Source: Ferrovibrio terrae (GTDB lineage: Bacteria; Pseudomonadota; Alphaproteobacteria; Ferrovibrionales; Ferrovibrionaceae). From it: a stretch of DNA of 64,000 bases. The position numbers and the translations under genes were made by a program. The notes beneath the pieces were generated by a model that ran no database searches, was not told the DNA's origin, and saw nothing but the letters and a program-made list of their open reading frames with translations. Positions 43,586 through 52,278 of this stretch are shown here, one piece after another (position 1 is the first letter of the stretch; every line of letters begins with the position of its first letter). Where the stretch lies: contig NZ_CP041636.1 of assembly GCF_007197755.1 (NCBI RefSeq), positions 1,028,001 to 1,092,000 on the forward strand, given 5' to 3'.

Positions 43586-45862
43586 ATGAGCGACTCGAAA
43601 AGCCCGTCCCTTTACGACGACGCCCTCGAATTTCACAAGATGGGCCAGCCCGGCAAGCTGGAAGTTGTGCCCACCAAGCCGATGGCGACCCAGCGCGATC
43701 TCAGCCTGGCCTACAGCCCCGGCGTCGCCGCGCCCTGCCTGGCCATCGCCGAGAATCCCGATCTCGCCTACGACTACACCTCGCGCGGCAACATGGTGGC
43801 CGTGATCTCGAACGGCACCGCCGTTCTGGGCCTTGGCAATCTCGGTGCGCTCGCCGGCAAGCCGGTGATGGAAGGCAAGGCGGTGCTGTTCAAGCGCTTC
43901 GCCGATGTCGATTCCATCGATCTGGAAGTCGACACCGAAGAGGTCGAGGAATTCATCAACGCGGTGCGCTATCTGGGGCCCAGCTTCGGCGGCATCAACC
44001 TGGAAGACATCAAGGCGCCGGAATGCTTCGTCATCGAGCAGCGCCTGCGCGAGCTGATGGACATTCCGATCTTCCATGACGACCAGCATGGCACGGCGAT
44101 TATCGCCGCCGCCGGCATGATCAATGCGCTGCATCTCACCGGCCGCGACTTCAAGAACGCGAAGATGGTGGTGAATGGCGCGGGGGCCGCCGGCATCGCC
44201 TGCACCGAGCTGGTCAAGGCGATGGGGATGAAGAACGAGAATGTCATCCTCTGCGACACCAAGGGCGTGGTCTATCAGGGCCGCACCGAGGGCATGAACC
44301 AGTGGAAGTCCGCGCATGCCGTGAAGACCGATGCACGCACGCTGGAAGAAGCCATGAAGGGCGCCGACATCTTCTTCGGCCTGTCCGTGAAAGGTGCGGT
44401 GACGTCCGAGATGCTGCGTTCGATGGGGCCGAATCCCATCGTGTTTGCCATGGCCAACCCGGATCCGGAAATCACCCCGGAAGATGCGCTGGCCACGCGC
44501 GGCGACGTGATCATGGCGACGGGTCGTTCGGATTACCCGAACCAGGTCAACAACGTGCTGGGCTTCCCGTATATCTTCCGCGGCGCGCTGGATGTGCGCG
44601 CCAGCACGATCAACGACGAGATGAAGATTGCCGCTGCCGAGGCCATCGCCATGCTGGCGCGCCAGGACGTGCCGGATGAAGTGGCCGCCGCCTACAAGGG
44701 CGACCGGCCGAAATACGGCCCGGGCTATATCATCCCCTCGCCCTTCGATCCGCGCCTGATCGTGGAAATCCCGCTGGCCGTCGCAAAAGCAGCGGTGAAG
44801 TCGGGTGTGGCGCGCAAGCCGATCACCGACTGGGCCGGCTATGCCGCCAAGCTGCGCGCCCGGCTCAACCCCACCGTCGGCTCGCTGCAGATCTTCTTCG
44901 ACCAGGTTGTGCAGAATCCGAAACGCGTCGTCTTCGCCGAGGGCGAGGAAGAGACCGTCATTCGCGCCGCGCTGGAGTTCAAGGCGGCTGGCTATGGCAC
45001 GCCGATCCTGATCGGCCGCAGCGAGCGGATCGAGGCGACGCTGAAGGCCATCGGCCTGCACAATCTGGAAGGCTGCGAAATCCACAATGCCCGCATCAGC
45101 GAGCATAACGCGGATTACACCGACTTCCTCTATCGCCGCCACCAGCGCCGCGGCCTGCTGCACCGCGACGCCCAGCGCTACGTCAATCTCGACCGCAACA
45201 TCTTCGCCGCCTGCATGGTCGCCCAGGGCCATGCCGATGCGATGATCACCGGCGTGACCCGCACCTATTCGGTCAGTTACGACGGCATCCGCATGGCGAT
45301 CGACGCCCAGCGCGGCCAGCGCGTGATGGGTCTCAGCATCATCGTCGCCAAGGGCCGCACGGTCTTCGTCGCCGATACCTCGGTGACCGAAACGCCGACC
45401 GCGAGCGATCTCTGCCAGATCGCCATCCATGCGGCACGCGCCGCCCGTCAGCTCGGCGCCGAGCCGCGCGTCGCGCTCTTGTCGCATTCCAACTTCGGCA
45501 ATGCGCCCGGCGGCGTGGTGGAAGTGGTGCGCCAGGCGGTGATGGAACTCGACGCGCTGGAATCCGGCGGCCACAAGGTCGACTTCGAATATGACGGCGA
45601 GCTGAATGCCCGCGTGGCGCTCAACCCGGAACTGATGAAGCTCTATCCCTTCTGCCGCCTGTCTGGTCCCGCGAACGTCCTGATCATGCCCGGCCTGCAT
45701 TCGGCTTTGCTGTCGACACAGCTGATGCAGGACCTGGGCGGCGGCACCGTGATCGGTCCGCTGCTGATCGGCCTGGAAAAGCCGGTGCAGATCGCGCAGA
45801 TGGGCGCCAGCGTCAGCGACATCGTCAACCTCGCGGCGCTGGCGGCGTATAACGCGCGCTAA
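43586..45862 (+). CDS. maeB: NADP-dependent malic enzyme with C-terminal phosphotransacetylase-like domain
   Basis: 758 residues, the size of multimodular MaeB. The malic enzyme part (about 1-430) has [20 protein letters not shown], the metal-binding [15 protein letters not shown] and the nucleotide-binding [14 protein letters not shown]. The C-terminal domain (about 435-758, [18 protein letters not shown] ... [12 protein letters not shown]-like) is a phosphotransacetylase fold that in related enzymes is regulatory and binds acetyl-CoA. It decarboxylates malate to pyruvate with NADP reduction. Intact in both halves. Upstream spacer to mutS is 154 bp. Confidence 0.97.
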   Translation: MSDSKSPSLYDDALEFHKMGQPGKLEVVPTKPMATQRDLSLAYSPGVAAPCLAIAENPDLAYDYTSRGNMVAVISNGTAVLGLGNLGALAGKPVMEGKAVLFKRFADVDSIDLEVDTEEVEEFINAVRYLGPSFGGINLEDIKAPECFVIEQRLRELMDIPIFHDDQHGTAIIAAAGMINALHLTGRDFKNAKMVVNGAGAAGIACTELVKAMGMKNENVILCDTKGVVYQGRTEGMNQWKSAHAVKTDARTLEEAMKGADIFFGLSVKGAVTSEMLRSMGPNPIVFAMANPDPEITPEDALATRGDVIMATGRSDYPNQVNNVLGFPYIFRGALDVRASTINDEMKIAAAEAIAMLARQDVPDEVAAAYKGDRPKYGPGYIIPSPFDPRLIVEIPLAVAKAAVKSGVARKPITDWAGYAAKLRARLNPTVGSLQIFFDQVVQNPKRVVFAEGEEETVIRAALEFKAAGYGTPILIGRSERIEATLKAIGLHNLEGCEIHNARISEHNADYTDFLYRRHQRRGLLHRDAQRYVNLDRNIFAACMVAQGHADAMITGVTRTYSVSYDGIRMAIDAQRGQRVMGLSIIVAKGRTVFVADTSVTETPTASDLCQIAIHAARAARQLGAEPRVALLSHSNFGNAPGGVVEVVRQAVMELDALESGGHKVDFEYDGELNARVALNPELMKLYPFCRLSGPANVLIMPGLHSALLSTQLMQDLGGGTVIGPLLIGLEKPVQIAQMGASVSDIVNLAALAAYNAR

Positions 45863-45876
45863 GCATGTACATCAAC

Positions 45877-45981
45877 CGTCACCCTCGGCCTTGTGCCGAG
45901 GGTCCATCCCAACTCTCCGCGCATCTGCTGGTGCAGATCGGCACTGACAGATGGATCCTCGGGGCAAGCCCGAGGATGACG
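45877..45981. repeat. Palindromic intergenic repeat, subfamily delta, full element (copy 5)
   Basis: CGTCA (45877-45881) and TGACG (45977-45981) bracket two hairpins: CCCTCGG-CCTTGTG-CCGAGGG and CCTCGGG-GCAAG-CCCGAGG. A third small hairpin ATCTGC-TGGT-GCAGAT lies between. The right half reads MDPRGKPEDD in one frame and creates a spurious upstream start for the next gene. Confidence 0.87.
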
Positions 45982-45992
45982 AAACAGGTTAC

Positions 45993-46799
45993 ATGAGCAC
46001 CGCCGAGACCTACTCCAACACCCTGAGGGTCACCTTCAATCACTTGGCGCAGCAGCATCCCGAACTGCTGCCCATCGCTATCGTGCATGCGCGGCGCAAC
46101 CTGTCGGAACGCATCCGGCTGCATTATGCCAACACCATCGGCCATGGCCCGTTCAAGGGGCTGAAGCTGGTGGAAGACGCGCACTGGGGCTCCGCCGATC
46201 TCGGCGGCATGATCCTCGGCCTCTACGAGCAGGAAATCCTCAACGAACTGGCCGGCCTGGGCCGCAAGCCGCGCAGCTTCATCGATCTCGGCGCCGCCGA
46301 CGGCTATTACGGGCTGGGCGTGCTGGCCGGCGAACTGTTCGAGAAATCCTACTGTTTCGAGATCACCGAGAAGGGCCGCGAGGTGATCGCGCGCAACACC
46401 GAACTCAACGGCCTGCAGGACCGCGTGACGATCCTGGGCGAGGCCAAGCCGGATTTCTTCAAGGAAATCGCAGCAGACGATCTGGAAGACGCCCTGCTGC
46501 TGGTCGATGTCGAGGGCGCGGAATTCGACATTATCAACGCCGAGACTTTCAAGGCCTTTGCGAAATCGACCGTGATCATCGAAGTGCATGAATGGTATCC
46601 CGACATCCAGGACAAGCTCCAACGCCTGCTGCAGCAGTCAGCCGCGACGCATGTCGCGCGCCGCTTCTCGACCGGCGCGCGCGACCTGTCAGGTTTTCCA
46701 GAGCTGAAGGTGATCACCGACAACGAACGCTGGCTGCTCTGCTCCGAAGGCCGCCCCTATCTGATGTCGTGGTACAGATTCGACCCGCGTGCAGGTTGA
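45993..46799 (+). CDS. SAM-dependent methyltransferase-like protein (FkbM-like)
   Basis: 268 residues. SAM motif I is FIDLGAADGYYGLGVLAG (about 91-108); later acidic motif LLLVDVEGAEFDIINAETF is typical of FkbM-type methyltransferases. The N-terminal 80 residues are helical and unplaced. The acceptor is unknown. The ATG at 45993 is preferred because the earlier ATG lies inside a repeat element. No sugar- or polyketide-synthesis genes are near, so no pathway can be named. Confidence 0.75.
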   Translation: MSTAETYSNTLRVTFNHLAQQHPELLPIAIVHARRNLSERIRLHYANTIGHGPFKGLKLVEDAHWGSADLGGMILGLYEQEILNELAGLGRKPRSFIDLGAADGYYGLGVLAGELFEKSYCFEITEKGREVIARNTELNGLQDRVTILGEAKPDFFKEIAADDLEDALLLVDVEGAEFDIINAETFKAFAKSTVIIEVHEWYPDIQDKLQRLLQQSAATHVARRFSTGARDLSGFPELKVITDNERWLLCSEGRPYLMSWYRFDPRAG

Positions 46800-46913
46800 G
46801 CCGGGGTGCAGCGCTGATAATTATCAGCACACATCCATTTATTTGAGCGCGCCGCGTCTTGTAACGCCGCAGGTTTTTCTTACCTTGCGCCCAGCTTCGC
46901 TGTGCTGGGGACC

Positions 46914-48128
46914 ATGATGCGTATTCTCGCTTTTGCCGCTGTGCTTTTCACTGCCGCCACATCTTACGCGCAGGCACAGGTGCCGGTGCGCATCGCCTTC
47001 ATCGATCCGCTGTCGGGTCCGGCCGCGGCCGTCACCGAGAATGCGCTGAACCATCTGCGCGTCATGGGCGAGCGGCTGAGCGGCAAGGACGCGCGCTACG
47101 AGATCACCGGCTTCGACAACAAGCTGAACGCGCAGGAAGCCATCATCCAGGCGCAGAAGGCCATCGATGCCGGCATCCGCATTTTCATCGCCGGCAATTC
47201 CTCGGCGGCCGCCGGCGCGCTGAACGAATTCGTCGCCAAGCACAATGAGCGCAATCCGCAGCAGGCCGTGCTGTTCCTCAACATCTCGGCGATCGATCCG
47301 GCGCTGACCAACGACAAATGCAGCCCGGCGCATTTCCGTTTCGATGCGCATGCCGACATGAAGATGCTGGCGCTGGTGAAGTTCATCGCCACGCAGCCGC
47401 AGATCAAACGCGTCTACCTGATCAACCAGGATTATTCGTTTGGCCAGGCGGTGCGCGCCGCAGCGCTGGCCATGCTGAAGCAACACCGCCCCGATATCGA
47501 GGTGGTGGGCGACGAGCTGCACCCGCTGGCGAAGATCAACGACTTCTCGCCTTATGTGGCCAAGATCAAGGCCAGCAACGCCGACAGCGTGATCACCGGC
47601 AACTGGGGCAACGATCTGGCGCTGCTGCTGAAGTCGGCGGCCGACGCCAACCTGCAGACCGGCTGGTACACCTATTACGCCAGCGGCATCGGCAGCCCGA
47701 CGGCCGTGCGCCAGACCGGACTCGCACACAGAGTTTTCGCGGTGATCGAAGGCCATTCCAATATGCAGATGAGCGACGGCCTGGATGCCGACTATCGTGC
47801 GCGCTACGGCGGCAGCTTCAATGTGCCGCGCGCGCGACTGCTGATGGACATGCTGCATGATGCCGTGGTGAAGGCGAAGAGCGCCGAGCCCAAGGCGCTG
47901 GCCGCCGCGCTGAGCGGGGCGTCGCGCGCCACGATGTACGGCGGCACCGCGACGATGCGCGCCAGCGACCACCAGGTGCTGCAGGACCTGTATGTAACGT
48001 CGTTTGGGCCGCTGGAAGGCAGCATGAAATTCGATGAAGAGAAAACCGGCTGGGGCTGGAAAACCGCCGGCGTGGTGAAGGCGGCCGAAACCGCGCTGCC
48101 GACGAGTTGCCGGATGGCGGCGTTCTGA
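46914..48128 (+). CDS. Liv/HAAT-type ABC transporter substrate-binding protein 1
   Basis: About 404 residues with a signal peptide (MRILAFAAVLFTAATSYAQA). The mature protein starts VPVRIAFIDPLSGPAA, the type I periplasmic-binding fold of the leucine/amide (HAAT) family. Highly conserved blocks (FVAKHNERNP, DPALTNDKCSPAHFRFDAHAD, YLINQDYSFGQAVR, GDELHPLAKINDFSPYVAKIKASNAD) recur in the second binding protein at 50844-52094. A GGGG ribosome-binding site precedes the ATG pair. Paralogous but with a separate promoter. Confidence 0.92.
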   Translation: MMRILAFAAVLFTAATSYAQAQVPVRIAFIDPLSGPAAAVTENALNHLRVMGERLSGKDARYEITGFDNKLNAQEAIIQAQKAIDAGIRIFIAGNSSAAAGALNEFVAKHNERNPQQAVLFLNISAIDPALTNDKCSPAHFRFDAHADMKMLALVKFIATQPQIKRVYLINQDYSFGQAVRAAALAMLKQHRPDIEVVGDELHPLAKINDFSPYVAKIKASNADSVITGNWGNDLALLLKSAADANLQTGWYTYYASGIGSPTAVRQTGLAHRVFAVIEGHSNMQMSDGLDADYRARYGGSFNVPRARLLMDMLHDAVVKAKSAEPKALAAALSGASRATMYGGTATMRASDHQVLQDLYVTSFGPLEGSMKFDEEKTGWGWKTAGVVKAAETALPTSCRMAAF

Positions 48129-48136
48129 CATCTTCC

Positions 48137-48227
48137 TTGTCATGGCCGGGCTTGTCCCGGCCATCCACGTCTCGGCGACGTCAACATAGGAAGGCGTGGA
48201 TGCCCGGCACAAGGCCGGGCATGACAA
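48137..48227. repeat. Palindromic intergenic repeat, subfamily gamma (copy 6)
   Basis: Arms TTGTCATG (48137-48144) and CATGACAA (48220-48227) flank two hairpin units, GGCCGGG-CTTG-TCCCGGCC and GCCCGG-CACAAGG-CCGGGC, each ending in CATCCACG / CGTGGATG towards the centre. It is built from the same unit as the copy at 40694-40775 but paired the other way round. It lies between two convergent genes. Confidence 0.87.
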
Positions 48228-48245
48228 CTTTGTTTTTGAAAAGCC

Positions 48246-49007
48246 CTACGCCATCGCCGAGGGCGCGGTGACCAGATCGACCGGCTGGTCGAGGTCGTTG
48301 CCGGTGCGCTCGAAGCCCTTGCGCCAGTCATTCAGGTGACGGCGCGTCCATAGCCGGCCCAGTTCGACATCGCGCAGCTTCAGCGACTGCACCAGCATGC
48401 GATGCGCTTCCACCAGGCGGCGGCCGCCCTGTTCGGTGCCCTGCACCGCCACATGCGTGGTGGGATAGATCAGCATGTTGGAGGGTTCGCGCGCCAGTTC
48501 GAGCACGCGGTTGCGCGCGGTCTTTTCCAGCATGACGTGGAATTCGCTGTCATAGGCGGCGACGGCGGACGGATCGTCGAGCGAGGCCTCGGTGGCGTCG
48601 ATATTGGCTTCCAGCGTTGCGATCTCTTCCTGGGTGGCGCGTTCCACGGCGAGGTCGATGGTCGCCAGGCTGAGCGCCATGGTCGCTTCCCACAATTCGC
48701 GGAAGGTGACCTGGTGCAGGATCAGCGCGCGGCTGGCGCGGGTGGCGAGCTGGTCGTAATGCGGCAGGCCGACGGCAAGGCGGCGGCTGGAATCGCGCTG
48801 CACCATGCCGCTCTGTTCCAGCAGTCGGATGCCTTCACGCACGGTTGATCGGTTGACGCCGAACTGGCGCACCAGCTGCGCCTCCGTGCCGATCGGGTCG
48901 CCGGGGCGCAGGCGGCCGGACAGAATCTCGCGCTCGATGGCTTCGGCGACCATCTGGTAAGCGGGCACCGGCGTGAGCCGCGCAAATTTCTCGGCAACCT
49001 CAGACAT
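48246..49007 (-). CDS. GntR-family regulator with FCD effector domain
   Basis: 253 residues. The N-terminal winged helix (about 12-80) has the GntR pattern AIEREILSGRLRPGDPIGTEAQLVRQFGVNRSTVREGIRLLE in segments; the C-terminal all-helical FCD domain includes the metal-site stretch AYDSEFHVMLEK and HRMLVQSLKLRD. FCD regulators usually repress catabolic or uptake genes until a small organic acid binds. Its own start is preceded by a 14-bp palindrome, and a perfect FadR-type site lies before the divergent serine hydrolase. It probably controls the 46.9-56 kb transport cluster. Confidence 0.92.
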   Translation of the reverse strand: MSEVAEKFARLTPVPAYQMVAEAIEREILSGRLRPGDPIGTEAQLVRQFGVNRSTVREGIRLLEQSGMVQRDSSRRLAVGLPHYDQLATRASRALILHQVTFRELWEATMALSLATIDLAVERATQEEIATLEANIDATEASLDDPSAVAAYDSEFHVMLEKTARNRVLELAREPSNMLIYPTTHVAVQGTEQGGRRLVEAHRMLVQSLKLRDVELGRLWTRRHLNDWRKGFERTGNDLDQPVDLVTAPSAMA

Positions 49008-49017
49008 TTAATCCCCC

Positions 49018-49031
49018 GACGAACGTTCGTC
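49018..49031. promoter_or_regulatory. 14-bp perfect palindrome upstream of gntR
   Basis: GACGAACGTTCGTC, perfectly symmetric, 10 bp before the gntR start codon. It could be an autoregulatory site, though it does not match the TNGTNNNACNA consensus found nearer the serine hydrolase; another regulator is possible. Confidence 0.55.
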
Positions 49032-49183
49032 CGCATAATCGGAAACTGACATCAGCATCGACGCAGACGCGAATCGTTCGAAAACACCCGTGTACTCTAG
49101 CGGCCGCAGTTCTACCGGCGACCCATACCATGGTCCAGCAGCCCGGCCGGTTCCTGGCATCGAACAGTGTTTGACTTGGGTCG

Positions 49184-49198
49184 GATTGTCCGACAATC
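49184..49198. promoter_or_regulatory. FadR/FCD-type GntR operator
   Basis: GATTGTC-C-GACAATC is a perfect 15-bp palindrome containing TTGTCCGACAA, an exact match to the FadR-subfamily consensus TNGTNNNACNA. It is about 46 bp upstream of the serine hydrolase start, on the side away from gntR, as expected for repression of that operon. Confidence 0.75.
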
Positions 49199-49244
49199 AT
49201 AGCCTCCAAGCAAAATAAAAATCGGCCCGGGAGGCCAAACGCTG

Positions 49245-50525
49245 ATGAAGAGCCTGACCAGGCTGGCCGCCACGGCCAGCATTGCCATCCTTGCGCTCAA
49301 CGCCCCGCAGGCTCTGTCGGCCGAGCTGCTGCCCAAGGCCGATCCGGCCAGTGTGGGCTTTTCCGCCGAGCGGCTGGCGCGCATCGGCACGCGCCTGAAG
49401 GCCGACTCCGAGGCCGGCACCATTCCCGGCGCCGTGGTGCTGGTCGCCCGCGAAGGCAAGATCGCCTATTTCGAGGCCTTTGGTGTGCAGGACCCGCAGA
49501 CCAAGGCGAAGATGACGCGCGACAGCATCTTCCGCATGTATTCGATGACCAAGCCGATCGTCACCGTCGCGGCGATGATGCAGGTGGAGGAAGGCCGCTA
49601 TCACGTCAGCGACCCCGTCGCGCGCTTCATCCCGTCGTTTGGCAAGGTGCAGGTTGGCGTCGAAAAGCCGCCTGCCGAGGCCGGTGGCAAGCCGACACTG
49701 GAGCTCGTGGCGCCGCGCCGTGCGATGAGCGTGCAGGACCTGATGCGCCACAGTTCAGGCATTACCTATGGCTTCTTCGGCGTCGGCGCCGTGAAGGCGA
49801 TGTATGGCGAGGTGCTGAACGGCGATCCGGACAATGCGGAATTCGCCGAACGCATCGCCAAACTGCCGCTGGCCTATCAGCCCGGCACGGTGTGGGATTA
49901 CAGCCATTCGACCGACATTCTCGGCCGCGTGGTGGAAGTGGTCGACAAGAAGTCGCTGTACAATTCGCTGAACGACCGCCTGCTCAAGCCGCTGGGCATG
50001 AAGGACACCGCCTTCTATGTCACCGATGCCGCCAAGCAGGGCCGCGTCGCCGAGCCCTTCCCCGATGACCGCAGCCTGGGCGGCGGCGTCGAATTCTTCG
50101 ATCCGCGTAAAAGCGGCAAATTCGAAGGCGGCGGCGGCGGCCTGACCGGCACCGCGATGGATTACGCGCGCTTCCTGCAGATGCTGGTGGATGGTGGCGC
50201 GCAGAACGGCAAGCGTTACCTGAGCCCCAAGATCCTCGCCTATATGACATCGGATCACATGGGCACCGGCGTAACGCCCGGCCCGTATTACCTGCCAGGC
50301 CCCGGCTATGGCTTCGGCCTCGGCTTCGGCGTGCGCACGGCGGCCGGCGTGTCTGCCGATCCCGGCAGCGTCGGCGATTATTACTGGGGCGGCGCGGGCG
50401 GTACTTACTTTTGGGTCGACCCGAAAGAGAAGATGTTCGTCGTCTTCATGATGCAGTCGCCCAAGCAGCGCCTGACCTATCGCGCAGCGATGCGCGACAT
50501 GGTCTACGCCGCCATGACCAAATGA
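49245..50525 (+). CDS. Exported serine hydrolase, beta-lactamase/EstB (family VIII esterase) type
   Basis: 426 residues with a signal peptide (MKSLTRLAATASIAILALNA ... ALSA). The class C beta-lactamase-like catalytic site is clear: Ser100-Met-Thr-Lys103 and Tyr219 in WDYSHSTD. GGGGGLTGTAMDYARF and YWGGAGGTYFWVDP near the C-terminus match the third motif region of family VIII esterases and EstB-like enzymes. It probably hydrolyses an ester or amide in the periplasm. The FadR-type operator in front and the binding proteins around suggest the product is imported by the neighbouring ABC system. Confidence 0.9.
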   Translation: MKSLTRLAATASIAILALNAPQALSAELLPKADPASVGFSAERLARIGTRLKADSEAGTIPGAVVLVAREGKIAYFEAFGVQDPQTKAKMTRDSIFRMYSMTKPIVTVAAMMQVEEGRYHVSDPVARFIPSFGKVQVGVEKPPAEAGGKPTLELVAPRRAMSVQDLMRHSSGITYGFFGVGAVKAMYGEVLNGDPDNAEFAERIAKLPLAYQPGTVWDYSHSTDILGRVVEVVDKKSLYNSLNDRLLKPLGMKDTAFYVTDAAKQGRVAEPFPDDRSLGGGVEFFDPRKSGKFEGGGGGLTGTAMDYARFLQMLVDGGAQNGKRYLSPKILAYMTSDHMGTGVTPGPYYLPGPGYGFGLGFGVRTAAGVSADPGSVGDYYWGGAGGTYFWVDPKEKMFVVFMMQSPKQRLTYRAAMRDMVYAAMTK

Positions 50526-50740
50526 GCATGACTGTGCTGCGCCGGCTGTTCGCGCGCCTGTTTGCCATGCTGCGTCCCGCGCGGGCGCCGGCACAGGCGC
50601 GCGGCAACGCCGCAGCGCATGTGCCCATCAGCAGCTTCCATCGTCGCTTTCCGGGCCGCACGCCGGCGCAGGACCTGCGACGCAATCTGGGCTGGGTCGC
50701 CGTCTTGCCGGCCCGCTCGCATCGGGATCGCCGCGCTTGA
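50522..50740 (+). CDS. Possible small basic protein (uncertain)
   Basis: A 72-codon reading frame whose ATG overlaps the serine hydrolase stop (ATGA). The product is very Arg/Ala-rich (MSMTVLRRLFARLFAMLRPA ... FHRRFPGRTPAQDLRRN) with a weakly amphipathic N-terminus. The overlap geometry supports translation, but high-GC DNA readily opens such frames, and I recognise no family. If it is not real, 50526-50843 is a leader region for binding protein 2. Confidence 0.3.
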   Translation: MSMTVLRRLFARLFAMLRPARAPAQARGNAAAHVPISSFHRRFPGRTPAQDLRRNLGWVAVLPARSHRDRRA

Positions 50741-50843
50741 GTGGGCCGCAGGGCCGGATTTTCAGCGCGACCACGGCATTCGCTGCAATGACGGTGAATC
50801 GGCGGAGCAGAAGCCGCCGCAACAAAACAGGATGGAGGAAATG

Positions 50844-52094
50844 ATGTCCAACGGTTACCGGACAGGCTTGACCGCGCTCGCGCTCGGCCTCGGATTGTCG
50901 GCCCTGGCAGTGCCCGCCATGGCGCAAGTGAAGATCGCGTTCATTGATCCGCTGTCGGGTGCCATGGCGCCGATCGGTGAACACGGCGTGAAGCATTTCC
51001 AGCACATGATCGAGAAGATCAATGCGGCAGGCGGCGTGAATGGCCAGAAGATGGAACTTCTGACCTATGACAACAAGCTGAGCCCGCAGGAGACCGTGAT
51101 CGCGGCGCAGAAGGCCATCGATGCCGGCGCGCGCGTGCTGACGCTGGGCAACGGCTCGGGTGCCGCGGCGGCGATGATCGACTTCGTCAACAAGCACAAC
51201 GAGCGCAATCCCGGCAAGGAAGTGGTCTACCTGAACTATGCCGCGGTGGACCCGGCCTTCACCAACGACAAGTGCAGCTACTGGCATTTCCGCTGGGACG
51301 CGCATAGCGACATCAAGATGCAGGCGCTGACCAGCTACATCAAAACCCAGCCCGGCATCAAGAAGATCTACCTGATCAACCAGGACTACTCGTTTGGCCA
51401 GGCCGTGCGTAAAGCCGCCAACGAAATGCTGAAGGCCAAGCGGCCGGATATCCAGATCGTCGGCGACGAGCTGCATCCGCTCGCCAAGATCACCGACTTC
51501 GCGCCCTATATCGCCAAGATCAAGGCCAGCGGCGCCGACACCGTGATCACCGGCAACTGGGGCAGCGACATTTCGCTGCTGCTCAAGGCCTCGGCCGATG
51601 CCGGCCTGCAGGTGAATTACTACACCTACTATGCCGGTGGCGCCGGCGGCCCGACCTCGGTGAAGCAGACCGGCCTGAAGGACAAGGTGTTCCAGATCAC
51701 CGAAGGCCTCGCCAATATCAACACCAAGGAAAACTTCGCCTGGGAAGAAGACTTCCGCAAGAAGTCGGCCGGCCATGGCTGGTGGTATCCGCGCGTCCGC
51801 AACGAGATGGACATGCTGGCCAAGGCGATGAACGAAGCCAAGTCGAACGACCCGAAGGTGTTTGTCGAGAAGCTGCGCGGCATGAAGTACAAGGACATCT
51901 ACGGCAAAGACACTTACATGCGCGCCGAAGACCACCAGTTCTTCCAGAACATCTACATCTCCGCCCTCACTCCGATGGCTGGCGATATGAAGTTCGATGA
52001 AGAGAATACCGGCTGGGGCTGGAAGCTGACGGCCACCGTGCCGATGGGCGAAACCGACGTGCCCACCAGCTGCAAGATGGCGAAGCCGAGCTGA
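50844..52094 (+). CDS. Liv/HAAT-type ABC transporter substrate-binding protein 2
   Basis: About 416 residues. The signal peptide (SNGYRTGLTALALGLGLSAL ... AMA) precedes QVKIAFIDPLSGAMAPIG. The start at 50844 gives ideal spacing to GGAGG; ATGs at 50832 and 50841 are alternatives but fit the ribosome-binding site less well. It is paralogous to binding protein 1, sharing KHNERNP, DPAFTNDKCSYWHFRWDAHSD, YLINQDYSFGQAVR and the GWGWK ending. It delivers substrate to LivHMGF downstream, from which it is separated by a terminator. Confidence 0.95.
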   Translation: MSNGYRTGLTALALGLGLSALAVPAMAQVKIAFIDPLSGAMAPIGEHGVKHFQHMIEKINAAGGVNGQKMELLTYDNKLSPQETVIAAQKAIDAGARVLTLGNGSGAAAAMIDFVNKHNERNPGKEVVYLNYAAVDPAFTNDKCSYWHFRWDAHSDIKMQALTSYIKTQPGIKKIYLINQDYSFGQAVRKAANEMLKAKRPDIQIVGDELHPLAKITDFAPYIAKIKASGADTVITGNWGSDISLLLKASADAGLQVNYYTYYAGGAGGPTSVKQTGLKDKVFQITEGLANINTKENFAWEEDFRKKSAGHGWWYPRVRNEMDMLAKAMNEAKSNDPKVFVEKLRGMKYKDIYGKDTYMRAEDHQFFQNIYISALTPMAGDMKFDEENTGWGWKLTATVPMGETDVPTSCKMAKPS

Positions 52095-52106
52095 CGACCT
52101 GAGAGG

Positions 52107-52142
52107 CGGCGGCCCCGGAGCATCGGGGCCGCCGTTTTTTCC
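52107..52142 (+). terminator. Intrinsic terminator after binding protein 2
   Basis: CGGCGGCCCCG (52107-52117) pairs with CGGGGCCGCCG (52124-52134) and six T follow. This can produce more binding-protein mRNA than permease mRNA, a common arrangement in ABC importers. Confidence 0.88.
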
Positions 52143-52149
52143 GATAAGA

Positions 52150-52230
52150 TCGTCATGTCCGCGAAAGCGGGCACCCAGCAAAACGAACGACTGGACTCCC
52201 CCGGATGAGTTTCTGGCGCGGGAGTGACGA
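52150..52230. repeat. Palindromic intergenic repeat, subfamily beta (copy 7)
   Basis: TCGTCA ... TGACGA outer arms, hairpin GTCCGC-GAAA-GCGGGC, central CTGGACTCCC and right arm GCGGGAG. It is 81 bp and matches the copy at 38868-38940. It lies between the terminator of binding protein 2 and the livH start. Confidence 0.85.
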
Positions 52231-52278
52231 AACAAATAAGAATGATACAGGGTCGCATCTGCTTAACGGGGGCGTGCA

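Noticed and set aside
43526-45700. 724-codon open frame on the minus strand
   Set aside because: Antisense shadow of maeB, which is intact with both domains.
45951-45992. Upstream start giving MDPRGKPEDD for the methyltransferase
   Set aside because: These codons lie in a delta-type palindromic repeat; that peptide is a typical annotation artefact of such repeats. The ATG at 45993 is used.
50562-50831. Longer N-terminal extension of binding protein 2
   Set aside because: It would put about 90 Arg-rich residues before a good signal peptide; GGAGG and ATG at 50844 give a normal exported protein.
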